Shown piece by piece: positions 44,647 to 52,593 of a stretch of 64,000 bases of DNA (positions within the stretch are counted from its first letter, which is position 1; every line of letters begins with the position of its first letter). Both the position numbers and the translations under genes were made by a program. Under the pieces are notes generated by a model that searched no databases, was not told the DNA's origin, and saw nothing but the letters and a program-made list of their open reading frames with translations. The DNA is from Parabacteroides sp. Its GTDB lineage: Bacteria > Bacteroidota > Bacteroidia > Bacteroidales > Tannerellaceae. Location: positions 62,001 through 126,000 of the forward strand of contig DXVO01000032.1 of the NCBI GenBank assembly GCA_019417325.1. Reading direction: 5' to 3'.

Positions 44647-44713
44647 TTTTTCCAATTCATAGTTATGATTTTTCGAAATCATAACTATGAATTGGAAAAA
44701 ACATAACTATGAA
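44647..44713. repeat. 25-bp perfect hairpin with TTCG loop plus extra half-copy
   Basis: 44647-44671 pairs perfectly with 44676-44700 around the tetraloop TTCG. The core CATAACTATGAA recurs a third time at 44702-44713. It lies between the start of the dipeptidase operon and the GH97 terminator and does not overlap a gene. Confidence 0.8.
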
Positions 44714-44749
44714 CGAATAAAACCACAAGATAAAAAGGAAGAACAAAAA

Positions 44750-44782
44750 AGCCCATCTAACTTTTTATTGTTAGACGGGCTT
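44750..44782 (-). terminator. Terminator of the GH97 gene
   Basis: AGCCCATCTAAC (44750-44761) pairs with GTTAGACGGGCT (44770-44781), one mismatch; on the - strand it is followed by TTTTTTG. Confidence 0.8.
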
Positions 44783-44809
44783 ATAAGAGTTTATGGGGAA
44801 TTATAGTTT

Positions 44810-46798
44810 TTATTTGTAAATACGTGCAGCAAATCCTCCGCCGGGAGCCATTTTGATTGTCAGCTTACGATTGGCAGGAACAGAGATAACTTCTTTTTTA
44901 TAATCACATGCAGCACGGTCTGCATTAATACCATCTTTAAATAGTTCCATTTTATAATCTCCGGAACCTAAGAAGGAAAGATCCAGTTCCATTTCGCGTG
45001 GGGTCCAGTTAGTCAATGCACCGACATACCAGTTATCCCCATATTGACGCGCCATTGCAATATATTCGGAGACCTTTCCATCCAAAGCTATAGTCTTATT
45101 CCATACCGTGGGAATCATTGATATAAAACCGGTACATTCTTTTTCCCTTGCATAATTAGATGGATTATCGCACATCATATTGAGTGGAGATTCAAAGATG
45201 ACATAAGTAGCTAACTGACGGCAACGTGTTCCTTGACTCATCGGTTCGGTATAGACGGGATGATAATTTTCATGAATAGCATTACGCATCGCACCTTGTG
45301 TATAATCCATCGGGCCCGCAACCATACGGATAAAAGGTATTGTAACGTCATATGTTACCAAATCAGTAGTCTCAGGAGCCCACTTCATGTTTTCCAAACC
45401 GTATACACCTTCGTAATTAACTACATTCGGATAAGTACGTGCCAAACCGGTAGGCTTACAAATTCCATGATAATCGACCATCATTTTATGTTTGGCACAT
45501 ATTTCTGCTCCTTTATATAGAAAATCCATTATCTTCTGGTCGTCGCGGTCCATAAAGTCAACTTTAAATCCTTTAACTCCCATATCTGCATAATGTTTTA
45601 CCACCTTTTCCATATCACGGTCAAAAGCATGATAACCCGCCCACAAAATAATGCCTACATTTCGTGCTTTGCCATATTCTACCAGTTCCGGGATATTAAT
45701 TTCCGGAATGATCTGCATCAAATCGGCTGCCAGGTTAACAGCCCATCCTTCATCAAGAATTACATATTCAATGCCATGCTTGGACGCAAAATCTATATAA
45801 TATTTATAAGTGTCATTATTAATACCGGCACGGAAATCAACTCCATAGATATTCCAGTCGTTCCACCAGTCCCATGCTACTTTACCAGGTTTAATCCATG
45901 AAACATCCGGAACGCGAGATGGTGAAGCCAAACGGTATACCATATCATTGTTTGCCAATTCCTTGTCATTCTCAGAAACAACAAATATACGCCATGGGAA
46001 AGTACGGCTTCCTTTTGTTTTTGCAATATAGTTTTCCCGTTCAGTTACCAGCATTTGCAACTGATTATGCCCGCCTTGCACTTCTGTTTTAGGATAAGGG
46101 GCATGAACCGCTTTAAAAGAAGGTTTATCCGTCAAATTATTCAGGAACATACCTGGATAATCTTCCAGATCAGATTCCGTAATACATAGCTTCTTTCCGT
46201 CATTCAATTCTACAAGCAAAGGCAGAATAAGCAACCTTTTGCTGTTTAATTTGGTAATAGCTTCATTTACATAAAGCTGTTCAAAAGAGTTACTGTATTG
46301 TTTCTCAAATGTCTCAGCCTTACTGTTCACATAAGGTGCAAATGTTTTATGATCGGAAGAAAAGTTATATTCCGCTTTTTCATCCGCTACTACAATGCCA
46401 TTCTTCATTTGGGTTACAAAACGGTAAGCAAGCCCATCATCATACAAACGGAAATCCAGTCCGTAATTTCCTTTGAATGAAATTCGCATCTCATTGTAAA
46501 TATCCGAGACTTCAGATTTTTTGTAGACAGGAGAAGGAATTTCTTTTTTAACGGAAGCTTTCACAACTTTCAAGACTTTAGGCGTTCCACCCAATACCTT
46601 TCCATCTTGTAAAGTCATCGAGATTGGCGAAGGAGCCAAAACTTCCGTTCCTTCATGGTTTAATGAAAACTGAACATCATCACCAACAGAAACTGTAGCC
46701 TTTAATTTTCCGTCCGGTGATTGCAAGAGATAGCTTTTTTGCGCCATCATAGGTAAACTGCCCAAGAAGAGGCATACAAGAAAAGTTTTTACTTTCAT
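44810..46798 (-). CDS. Glycoside hydrolase family 97, probably retaining
   Basis: Periplasmic alpha-glycosidase of 662 residues, with a signal peptide (MKVKTFLVCLFLGSLPMMAQ). N-terminal beta-sandwich (about 25-285), a (beta/alpha)8 barrel (about 295-560: KPGKVAWDWWNDWNIYG, IEYVILDEGW, GVKGFKVDFMDRDD, VVNYEGVYGLENMKW) and a C-terminal beta domain. Asp414 and Glu469 fall one residue from Asp415 and Glu470, which I recall as nucleophile and acid/base of the retaining alpha-galactosidase BtGH97b, so alpha-galactosidase is a better guess than the SusB-type alpha-glucosidase. It stands alone, without SusC/SusD neighbours. -7 element TACATTTG at 46831-46838. Confidence 0.92.
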   Translation of the reverse strand: MKVKTFLVCLFLGSLPMMAQKSYLLQSPDGKLKATVSVGDDVQFSLNHEGTEVLAPSPISMTLQDGKVLGGTPKVLKVVKASVKKEIPSPVYKKSEVSDIYNEMRISFKGNYGLDFRLYDDGLAYRFVTQMKNGIVVADEKAEYNFSSDHKTFAPYVNSKAETFEKQYSNSFEQLYVNEAITKLNSKRLLILPLLVELNDGKKLCITESDLEDYPGMFLNNLTDKPSFKAVHAPYPKTEVQGGHNQLQMLVTERENYIAKTKGSRTFPWRIFVVSENDKELANNDMVYRLASPSRVPDVSWIKPGKVAWDWWNDWNIYGVDFRAGINNDTYKYYIDFASKHGIEYVILDEGWAVNLAADLMQIIPEINIPELVEYGKARNVGIILWAGYHAFDRDMEKVVKHYADMGVKGFKVDFMDRDDQKIMDFLYKGAEICAKHKMMVDYHGICKPTGLARTYPNVVNYEGVYGLENMKWAPETTDLVTYDVTIPFIRMVAGPMDYTQGAMRNAIHENYHPVYTEPMSQGTRCRQLATYVIFESPLNMMCDNPSNYAREKECTGFISMIPTVWNKTIALDGKVSEYIAMARQYGDNWYVGALTNWTPREMELDLSFLGSGDYKMELFKDGINADRAACDYKKEVISVPANRKLTIKMAPGGGFAARIYK

Positions 46799-46830
46799 GG
46801 TTTCATGATTTTAAAGTTAAACTAAACATG

Positions 46831-46838
46831 CAAATGTA
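46831..46838 (-). promoter_or_regulatory. -7 element for GH97
   Basis: The reverse strand reads TACATTTG, 33 bases upstream of the ATG. Confidence 0.5.
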
Positions 46839-46850
46839 CAGAATTTATAT

Positions 46851-46880
46851 AAAAGGGCATGTATCACTACACGCCCTTTT
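46851..46880 (-). terminator. Hairpin just upstream of the GH97 promoter
   Basis: AAAAGGGC-A-TGT pairs with ACA-C-GCCCTTTT. On the - strand it is followed by TATAT, on the + strand by GTCCTTCTTT. It may end a leftward transcript started at the -7 TATCTTTG at 47132-47139. Confidence 0.55.
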
Positions 46881-47125
46881 GTCCTTCTTTCTTGTTTTTG
46901 TTTCTCACGAAACTATTAACAAGAACAAACTCTAGCATTCATGTTATACTTTACTATTTCAATGACGAAAAACGTAACGACAAAGCTAAACTTAACAATC
47001 GTTCTTACTGTTATAAATTAATATTATAAGAATTATGTCTACATGAAGCAAATGTAACTGGTCTATTTTAATATCATACAAAAAAATTCCAATAAAGAAA
47101 AGACTTGCATGCGTTGAATTTCAAA
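46881..47125 (-). ncRNA. Weak candidate leftward small RNA
   Basis: The gap 46799-47307 has no protein gene. A leftward TATCTTTG at 47132-47139, with the dyad GGACA-N6-TGTCC (47145-47160) just upstream, and the hairpin at 46851-46880 would delimit an RNA of about 270 nt. Internal structure is not convincing, so the call is tentative. Confidence 0.2.
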
Positions 47126-47273
47126 CACTTACAAAGATAAAGCAGGACAGAGATTTGTCCCATTTTATCTTATCTTCCTAATTTTCAATTATATAAAAAC
47201 AATTTATAAGAAATAAATATATAATTCAAAATTAAAAGAAATAAGGAATCTTTTATTTTACAGACCTTTTGAC

Positions 47274-47281
47274 TATCTTCG
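47274..47281 (+). promoter_or_regulatory. Possible -7 element for TPR regulator gene
   Basis: TATCTTCG is one base off TAnnTTTG and lies 26 bases before the ATG at 47308. Confidence 0.35.
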
Positions 47282-47307
47282 CATCATAACCCTAATTAGA
47301 ACTTGAG

Positions 47308-49047
47308 ATGAAACTAATGTATCTTATTTCGTTTCTATTAATAATATCTTTAACCGAATGCCGGAATGAGCAGGAAGCCAAAAATTTAATAGACCGTGCG
47401 GAAATACTGATGGAGACAAATCCTGATAGTACTTACCTTTTATTGGATAGTGTTCTTATTCCGGATAATCTAAATGATGAATTGCTTGCACGCTGGTGTA
47501 TGCTATATGGTAAAGTTGCAGATATATTATATACTGAAATGCCTTATGTACAACAATTGTCCAGGGCTCAAAGTTATTACCAGTCACAAGGAAACGTAAG
47601 AGAACAAGCCCGGATCGGCCTGTATTTAGGTCGCTCCTATGTTGAAGATAAAGAGTATGAAAAGGCTATGCGTGCTTACTTAGCAGCATTAAAAACAGCA
47701 ATGGATGCCGAAGATTATGATGAAGTGGGAAGTATCTATAATTATATCGGAAACTTATATGCATTGGACGAACAGTATCTATTAGCAAAAAATAAGTACA
47801 AAGAAGCTGCAGAATATTATAAGATTGCAAAAAACGAATATAATTACGCTTTCGCATTAAGGGATATGGCACATATGTATATTTTAGCAGATTCAAGTCT
47901 GACAGCTAAACCATATTTGCAGGAAGCAAGTAGAATAATATCTTTAAAAGGTGATTCCACCGACAGGGCAGCTATAGCATACAGTTTAGGAGCCATGTAT
48001 AGCAGGCTTAGGGAGAACAGCTCCGCAAAAAAATACCTGCAAGAAGCTATAGACCTCTCTAAATCAAAAGATATTCCCTCCTATTCGGAACTTATCGAAA
48101 TTTATGTAGAAGAAAAAAAATTTACAGAGGCACACGATTGTCTGAGAGCCGTAAAACAAATTATTGGCAATAATACCATACCACCGGATATCCTTTATAA
48201 TTTCTACAAGGTTGAAAAAGCGGAAGGAAGGGTAGATAAAGCATTACAATATCTGGAAAAATATCATTCAGTTGCAGATTCTATCCATATTTCACATGAC
48301 GAAATGAACCTGCATAAAGTTGAGAAACAATACGATTTCCTAAAAATATCTTTGGAAAATATCAACTTGCATGTTGAGAAACAACGTTTTTTCATTTTGC
48401 TGTTATTTTCTGTATTTATTGGGCTTTGCATATTCTTGGTCTACCAAATGAAACTAAACCGGAGTAATAAGAAGATATATAACCAACGTATGGATATAGA
48501 TAGAAAAAATATCGTATTATCCGGACTACAGGATAGTTTGAAGACAAAACAGGAGGAGTTGAATGATTTGTCTTCAAAATTATCGGAGAATGAAATATTT
48601 ATTTCCCGTATAGGATCCAAACATATATTGGAAGAACTATATAATCAAAAGAATCAGGAACTGGATAATCTTAAAAATAAAATTTATACTCACCAAAGGG
48701 AGTTATTAATGTCTTCTTCCATAGCTAAAAAAGTAATGAAGTTATCGAGCAAAGTAATAGCTGGCGCAGATAAGTCACCCCTTTCCGAAAAAGACTGGAA
48801 ACTAATCATAACCAAAGTTAATGAAATATATCCTGCATTGGAGCTAAAACTGATCGATGCAGGAGTCAGTGGCTCGGAATTACGCTATTGTTATCTGTCT
48901 GTTTTCGGTCTTGATACGAATAGTGAAGCTATTTTATTACATATTATGCCGGATTCGGTAAACAAACGTAGACAAAGAGTACGTCTGAGACTGAGAATAA
49001 GCGGTGAAAATGTAGATTTACTTACATTTCTTACAGAAACAGACTAA
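47308..49047 (+). CDS. Membrane-anchored TPR regulator with LuxR-like tail
   Basis: A 579-residue protein. The N-terminus looks like a lipoprotein signal (LLIISLTEC, Cys19). TPR-like helices run to about residue 340 (AMRAYLAALKTAMDAEDYDEVGSIYNYIGNLY), a membrane helix follows near 360-380 (FFILLLFSVFIGLCIFLVYQ), then a coiled-coil (about 390-450) and a C-terminal region (SGSELRYCYLSVFGLDTNSEAILLHI...VNKRRQRVRLRLR) resembling the LuxR-type HTH of Bacteroides TPR regulators, though degenerate. It probably senses an envelope signal. It is divergent from GH97, which might be a target. Confidence 0.8.
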   Translation: MKLMYLISFLLIISLTECRNEQEAKNLIDRAEILMETNPDSTYLLLDSVLIPDNLNDELLARWCMLYGKVADILYTEMPYVQQLSRAQSYYQSQGNVREQARIGLYLGRSYVEDKEYEKAMRAYLAALKTAMDAEDYDEVGSIYNYIGNLYALDEQYLLAKNKYKEAAEYYKIAKNEYNYAFALRDMAHMYILADSSLTAKPYLQEASRIISLKGDSTDRAAIAYSLGAMYSRLRENSSAKKYLQEAIDLSKSKDIPSYSELIEIYVEEKKFTEAHDCLRAVKQIIGNNTIPPDILYNFYKVEKAEGRVDKALQYLEKYHSVADSIHISHDEMNLHKVEKQYDFLKISLENINLHVEKQRFFILLLFSVFIGLCIFLVYQMKLNRSNKKIYNQRMDIDRKNIVLSGLQDSLKTKQEELNDLSSKLSENEIFISRIGSKHILEELYNQKNQELDNLKNKIYTHQRELLMSSSIAKKVMKLSSKVIAGADKSPLSEKDWKLIITKVNEIYPALELKLIDAGVSGSELRYCYLSVFGLDTNSEAILLHIMPDSVNKRRQRVRLRLRISGENVDLLTFLTETD

Positions 49048-49184
49048 AATATTATAAATCAAGGCATTAAAATCATAACAGATTAAACACTTGTCCTATA
49101 TACAACCAGCTAAACAATTGATAATCAATAATTGTTTGTCGCGAATATAATTGAGTTTTTCTCATACAAATTCAAAACACCTGC

Positions 49185-49192
49185 TACTTTTG
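49185..49192 (+). promoter_or_regulatory. -7 element for candidate sRNA
   Basis: TACTTTTG matches TAnnTTTG; the upstream box is not clear. Confidence 0.45.
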
Positions 49193-49197
49193 TGACA

Positions 49198-49377
49198 TAA
49201 ACGAAGTCGAGATATAAAACGGCTCTTATCTATTAACCTGGATACTAATTCTTTTTATCATAGTACACTATTAAAAAGAATGCCAATGAATAACAATTTT
49301 ATCAAGTTTAGCAGGCTGACAGCTTCGTGAGAAACAAGAACAGCTTAGAGAACCTCGGAATTCCGGGGTTCTTTTTT
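49198..49377 (+). ncRNA. Candidate small RNA with a 16-residue reading frame
   Basis: Between the -7 element at 49185 and the terminator at 49349-49377 lies an approximately 180-nt unit. It has a stem ATTCTTTTTA/TAAAAAGAAT (49248-49257 with 49272-49281) and a short frame ATG 49280 to TGA 49330 (MPMNNNFIKFSRLTAS). It could be an sRNA, a small-protein mRNA or a leader of the next gene. No known RNA family is recognised. Confidence 0.35.
49349..49377 (+). terminator. Hairpin terminator
   Basis: AGAACCTCGG (49349-49358) pairs with CCGGGGTTCT (49363-49372) around AATT, followed by six T in all. Confidence 0.88.
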
Positions 49378-49421
49378 AATGAATAACAATATATAACCAT
49401 TAAATAATATACACTACATTT

Positions 49422-49718
49422 ATGACGAGGAACATGCACATGGAGCAAATACTGGAACGGGAGGAGTTTAACAATGACAGGATTTACCTATATGCCGATA
49501 TAATAAACGGATATTGGAATGCTTTTCAACATTCAGCTCTGTTTTTAAAAAAAATACTAGGAGACCAAACTTCCGAATTTATGTATAAAGAACATACCGG
49601 AGAGCAAATATTCAGCGTACGTATTTTTCTGGACATGCTGGAAAAATATGGATTAATAGACCTAATAGACTCTGTAAATGATAATTACATCGTGATTCTT
49701 ATGAAAGAAAAACCATAA
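49422..49718 (+). CDS. Small hypothetical protein
   Basis: A 98-residue soluble protein, acidic and rich in aromatic residues (IYLYADIINGYWNAFQHSALFLKKILG). The first residues MTRNMHM allow starts at 49422, 49434 or 49440. It lies 45 bases behind a strong terminator, so it depends on read-through or an unseen promoter. No family is recognised. Confidence 0.5.
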   Translation: MTRNMHMEQILEREEFNNDRIYLYADIINGYWNAFQHSALFLKKILGDQTSEFMYKEHTGEQIFSVRIFLDMLEKYGLIDLIDSVNDNYIVILMKEKP

Positions 49719-49756
49719 TTAAATACGAATTCGGGATAAATGAATTATATATTTTT

Positions 49757-49764
49757 TATCTTTG
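49757..49764 (+). promoter_or_regulatory. -7 element for SGNH hydrolase gene
   Basis: TATCTTTG, exact match, 38 bases before the ATG at 49803. Confidence 0.5.
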
Positions 49765-49802
49765 TTAATTCAAGGATAGATATTCAACACTAAATTACGA
49801 TC

Positions 49803-50903
49803 ATGAAAAAACTTGTTTGTTTACTTTTCTGTTGCCTCTTGTTTGTTTCATCGAAAGCTCAACTGAAATGGTACAATCCAATGGATGCCGACTTTCCTGT
49901 AATACAAAATCAGGGATTTACAGATGAAATAGGGAAAACTTATGTACGGCTTCCGGATCGGGCTAAAGAAAAAGTCAGGGATGCAGTATGGCATTTATCC
50001 CGCAACTCAGCTGGACTTGCCATCTATTTTTATAGTAACGCACCCGAAATAAAAATACGTTATACTGTAACTGGTCCGTTTAATATGCCACACATGCCTT
50101 CGACCGGAGTTTCCGGTATTGATATGTATAGTATGAATAGTGATAGCAAATGGCTGTTCTGTTTTGGAAATTATTCTTTTAGCGATACAATTCAATATAT
50201 TTATGGTAATTTGAACAAAGAAGCATATCGTAGCCATGGATTTGAATATCGGGTTTATCTTCCGCTATACAATAGTGTGAAATGGATGGAAATAGGTATT
50301 CCTGAGGATTGCGAACTTAAATTCATTCCCAAATCAGCCCAAAAGCCGATTGTATTGTATGGAACATCAATCGCACAAGGAGCTTGCGCCTCCCGTCCGG
50401 CGATGGCATGGAGTAACATTCTGCAACGCTCACTGGACTTTCCGGTTATAAATTTGGGATTTTCGGGAAACGGACGACTTGAAAAAGAGGTTTTAAATTT
50501 TATAGGCGAACCGGATGCTTGTCTTTTTATTTTAGACTGCCTTCCTAACATAACGAATAAAACAGAGGCAGAAGCAAAAGAGCTTATTATTGCAGCGGTC
50601 AAACAGTTACGGGAAAGGCACACAGCTCCTATTTTGTTGGTGGAACATGCCGGATATAGCAATGCTTTGACAGATTCCAGTTTTTATGAAACATATACGC
50701 GGCTGAATAAAGGCTCCCGGGATGCATTTGATGATTTACAGGCTGAAGGTATAAAAGATTTATATTATCTATCCCATGAAGAATTAAATTTATCTCCGGA
50801 TGCCTGGGTCGATTATGTACATCCCTCCGACCTTGGTATGCAGCAACAAGCAACAACTGTAGAAAAAAAGGTCCGGGAAATCCTGCATATTCCCATGCGC
50901 TAA
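49803..50903 (+). CDS. Exported SGNH/GDSL hydrolase
   Basis: A 366-residue esterase-type enzyme with a signal peptide (LVCLLFCCLLFVSSKAQ). An N-terminal beta-domain (about 20-175, SGNH_hydro_N-like) precedes the SGNH fold. Catalytic Ser189 is in YGTSIAQGA, the oxyanion Gly/Asn in GFSGNGRLE, and Asp337/His340 in WVDYVHPSDLG. It probably removes acyl groups from carbohydrate or another envelope-exposed substrate. Monocistronic, closed by a 15-bp terminator. Confidence 0.9.
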   Translation: MKKLVCLLFCCLLFVSSKAQLKWYNPMDADFPVIQNQGFTDEIGKTYVRLPDRAKEKVRDAVWHLSRNSAGLAIYFYSNAPEIKIRYTVTGPFNMPHMPSTGVSGIDMYSMNSDSKWLFCFGNYSFSDTIQYIYGNLNKEAYRSHGFEYRVYLPLYNSVKWMEIGIPEDCELKFIPKSAQKPIVLYGTSIAQGACASRPAMAWSNILQRSLDFPVINLGFSGNGRLEKEVLNFIGEPDACLFILDCLPNITNKTEAEAKELIIAAVKQLRERHTAPILLVEHAGYSNALTDSSFYETYTRLNKGSRDAFDDLQAEGIKDLYYLSHEELNLSPDAWVDYVHPSDLGMQQQATTVEKKVREILHIPMR

Positions 50904-50941
50904 CGTGAAAGGATACAAATTAGTCACTAAAGAGATCAAAA

Positions 50942-50986
50942 AATCCCCTTATTTTAGTCATCAAAAGACGATAAAATAAGGGGATT
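50942..50986. terminator. Bidirectional terminator, 15-bp stem
   Basis: 50942-50956 pairs perfectly with 50972-50986; an inner GTC/GAC adds structure. It serves the convergent SGNH and pncC genes. Confidence 0.88.
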
Positions 50987-51002
50987 AAATGGCTTAGCCA
51001 TA

Positions 51003-51476
51003 TTACTTTTCTATCAACCGCAATAGCATTTCCAATGCAGTATGGGCAGCCTTTTCAATATTATCACTTCGTTCTGTACCAAAATGAAAACAAGAAGAAA
51101 CCACCTTCTCATTCAGAGCCGCAGCAATCCATACCGTACCCACCGGTTTATCCGGTGTCCCTCCACCCGGTCCGGCAATTCCTGAAGTTGCTACAGAACA
51201 ATTGCATCCAAGTATCCGTATTACACCTAATGCCATTTGCTCTACCACAGATTGACTCACTGCTCCATATTGAACAAGGCTTTCTTCTGAAACACCTAAT
51301 ACATTATGCTTGACTTCATTGCTATAAGAAACAACACCTCCGGCAAAATAATCCGAACTTCCCGGGACTTGCGTGATAATATTGGCTATACGTCCTCCCG
51401 TACAACTCTCAGCTGTTCCCAGTATCAAATGCCGGGAACGTAAAATATCACCTACCTGTATACCTATATCTGTCAT
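51003..51476 (-). CDS. pncC: CinA C-terminal domain / PncC-type nicotinamide-nucleotide amidase
   Basis: A 157-residue stand-alone CinA-C domain that deamidates NMN to nicotinate mononucleotide. Motifs: LGTAESCTGGRIANII, YFAGGVVSYSNEVKHNVLGV, AVSQSVVEQMA and ATSGIAGPGGGTPDKPVGTVWIA (the active-site loops). Seven bases downstream of tsaD in the same operon. Confidence 0.92.
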   Translation of the reverse strand: MTDIGIQVGDILRSRHLILGTAESCTGGRIANIITQVPGSSDYFAGGVVSYSNEVKHNVLGVSEESLVQYGAVSQSVVEQMALGVIRILGCNCSVATSGIAGPGGGTPDKPVGTVWIAAALNEKVVSSCFHFGTERSDNIEKAAHTALEMLLRLIEK

Positions 51477-51483
51477 GGGGTTA

Positions 51484-52503
51484 TCAGATTACGACTCTTG
51501 AAAATGGAGTTGCATCCATTGGGCAGAAATCTTTATCCAGATACTTATAATAACCGGTAATAGCAACCATCGCTGCATTATCTGTAGTGAATGAGAATTT
51601 AGGGATATGGACTTTCCAACCATAGCGTTTTGCATGGTCCAGAAATGCGTCCCGAAGCCCGGAATTGGCAGATACGCCACCAGCTACTGCAACTTCTTTA
51701 ATGTTCAGGTCTTTGGCTGCTTTACGGAGCTTATCCATCAGAATATCGATTACGGTTGCCTGTAGTGAGGCACACAGATCCTGTTTATTTTTTTCGATGA
51801 AATCGGGATCTTCCTTCAATTTATCACGTAAAGTATACAGGAAAGAGGTCTTTAATCCACTGAAACTATAATCATAGCCGGGAATATGCGGCTTACTGAA
51901 GACAAAGGCTTTCGGATTTCCCTCATTTGCCAGACGGTTTACAATCGGTCCGCCAGGATATCCCAGCCCCATCACTTTCGCACATTTATCGAAAGCTTCA
52001 CCAGCGGCATCGTCTATAGTCTGCCCGATTACTTCCATATCATTATATGCATTTACTTTTATTATCTGAGAGTTCCCTCCGGATACCAACAGGCAAAGGA
52101 ATGGAAATGAAGGTGCATGATCATCTTCGGGAGTTTCCTTAATAAAATGTGCCAGCACATGTGCCTGTAAGTGATTGATTTCAATCATCGGAATATCTAA
52201 TGATGTAGCCAATCCTTTTGCGAAAGAGGTTCCTACCAATAATGACCCCATTAAACCCGGACCACGGGTAAATGCTACAGCACTTAATTCAGATTTATCG
52301 ATACCTGCACGCTTGATCGCTTCTGCTACAACCGGTATAATGTTCTGTTGGTGTGCACGGGATGCAAGCTCCGGGACCACGCCCCCATATGCTTCATGGA
52401 CAGCCTGGCTGGCAATCACATTCGATAGCATCACACCATCGCGTATTACAGAAGAAGAAGTATCATCGCAAGATGATTCAATTCCTAATATTGTTACACT
52501 CAT
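51484..52503 (-). CDS. tsaD: tRNA threonylcarbamoyladenosine transferase TsaD
   Basis: Transfers the threonylcarbamoyl group to A37 of ANN-decoding tRNAs. Start set at ATG 52503 (MSVTILGIESSCDDTSSSVI), the family's normal N-terminus; the longer frame adds 13 residues without support. 339 residues. ASKHA-fold signatures: VPELASRAHQQNI, the metal pair in NHLQAHVLAHF, LLVSGGNSQI, GYPGGPIVNRLA and VAGGVSANSGLR. Confidence 0.96.
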   Translation of the reverse strand: MSVTILGIESSCDDTSSSVIRDGVMLSNVIASQAVHEAYGGVVPELASRAHQQNIIPVVAEAIKRAGIDKSELSAVAFTRGPGLMGSLLVGTSFAKGLATSLDIPMIEINHLQAHVLAHFIKETPEDDHAPSFPFLCLLVSGGNSQIIKVNAYNDMEVIGQTIDDAAGEAFDKCAKVMGLGYPGGPIVNRLANEGNPKAFVFSKPHIPGYDYSFSGLKTSFLYTLRDKLKEDPDFIEKNKQDLCASLQATVIDILMDKLRKAAKDLNIKEVAVAGGVSANSGLRDAFLDHAKRYGWKVHIPKFSFTTDNAAMVAITGYYKYLDKDFCPMDATPFSRVVI

Positions 52504-52593
52504 ATCTTTATTTGTTTTTATGCAAATGCCTGTTTCGGACACCTGAATTTTTGTGCAAATTAACGAAATCTATCGGGATATTGTTGTAGTTTT

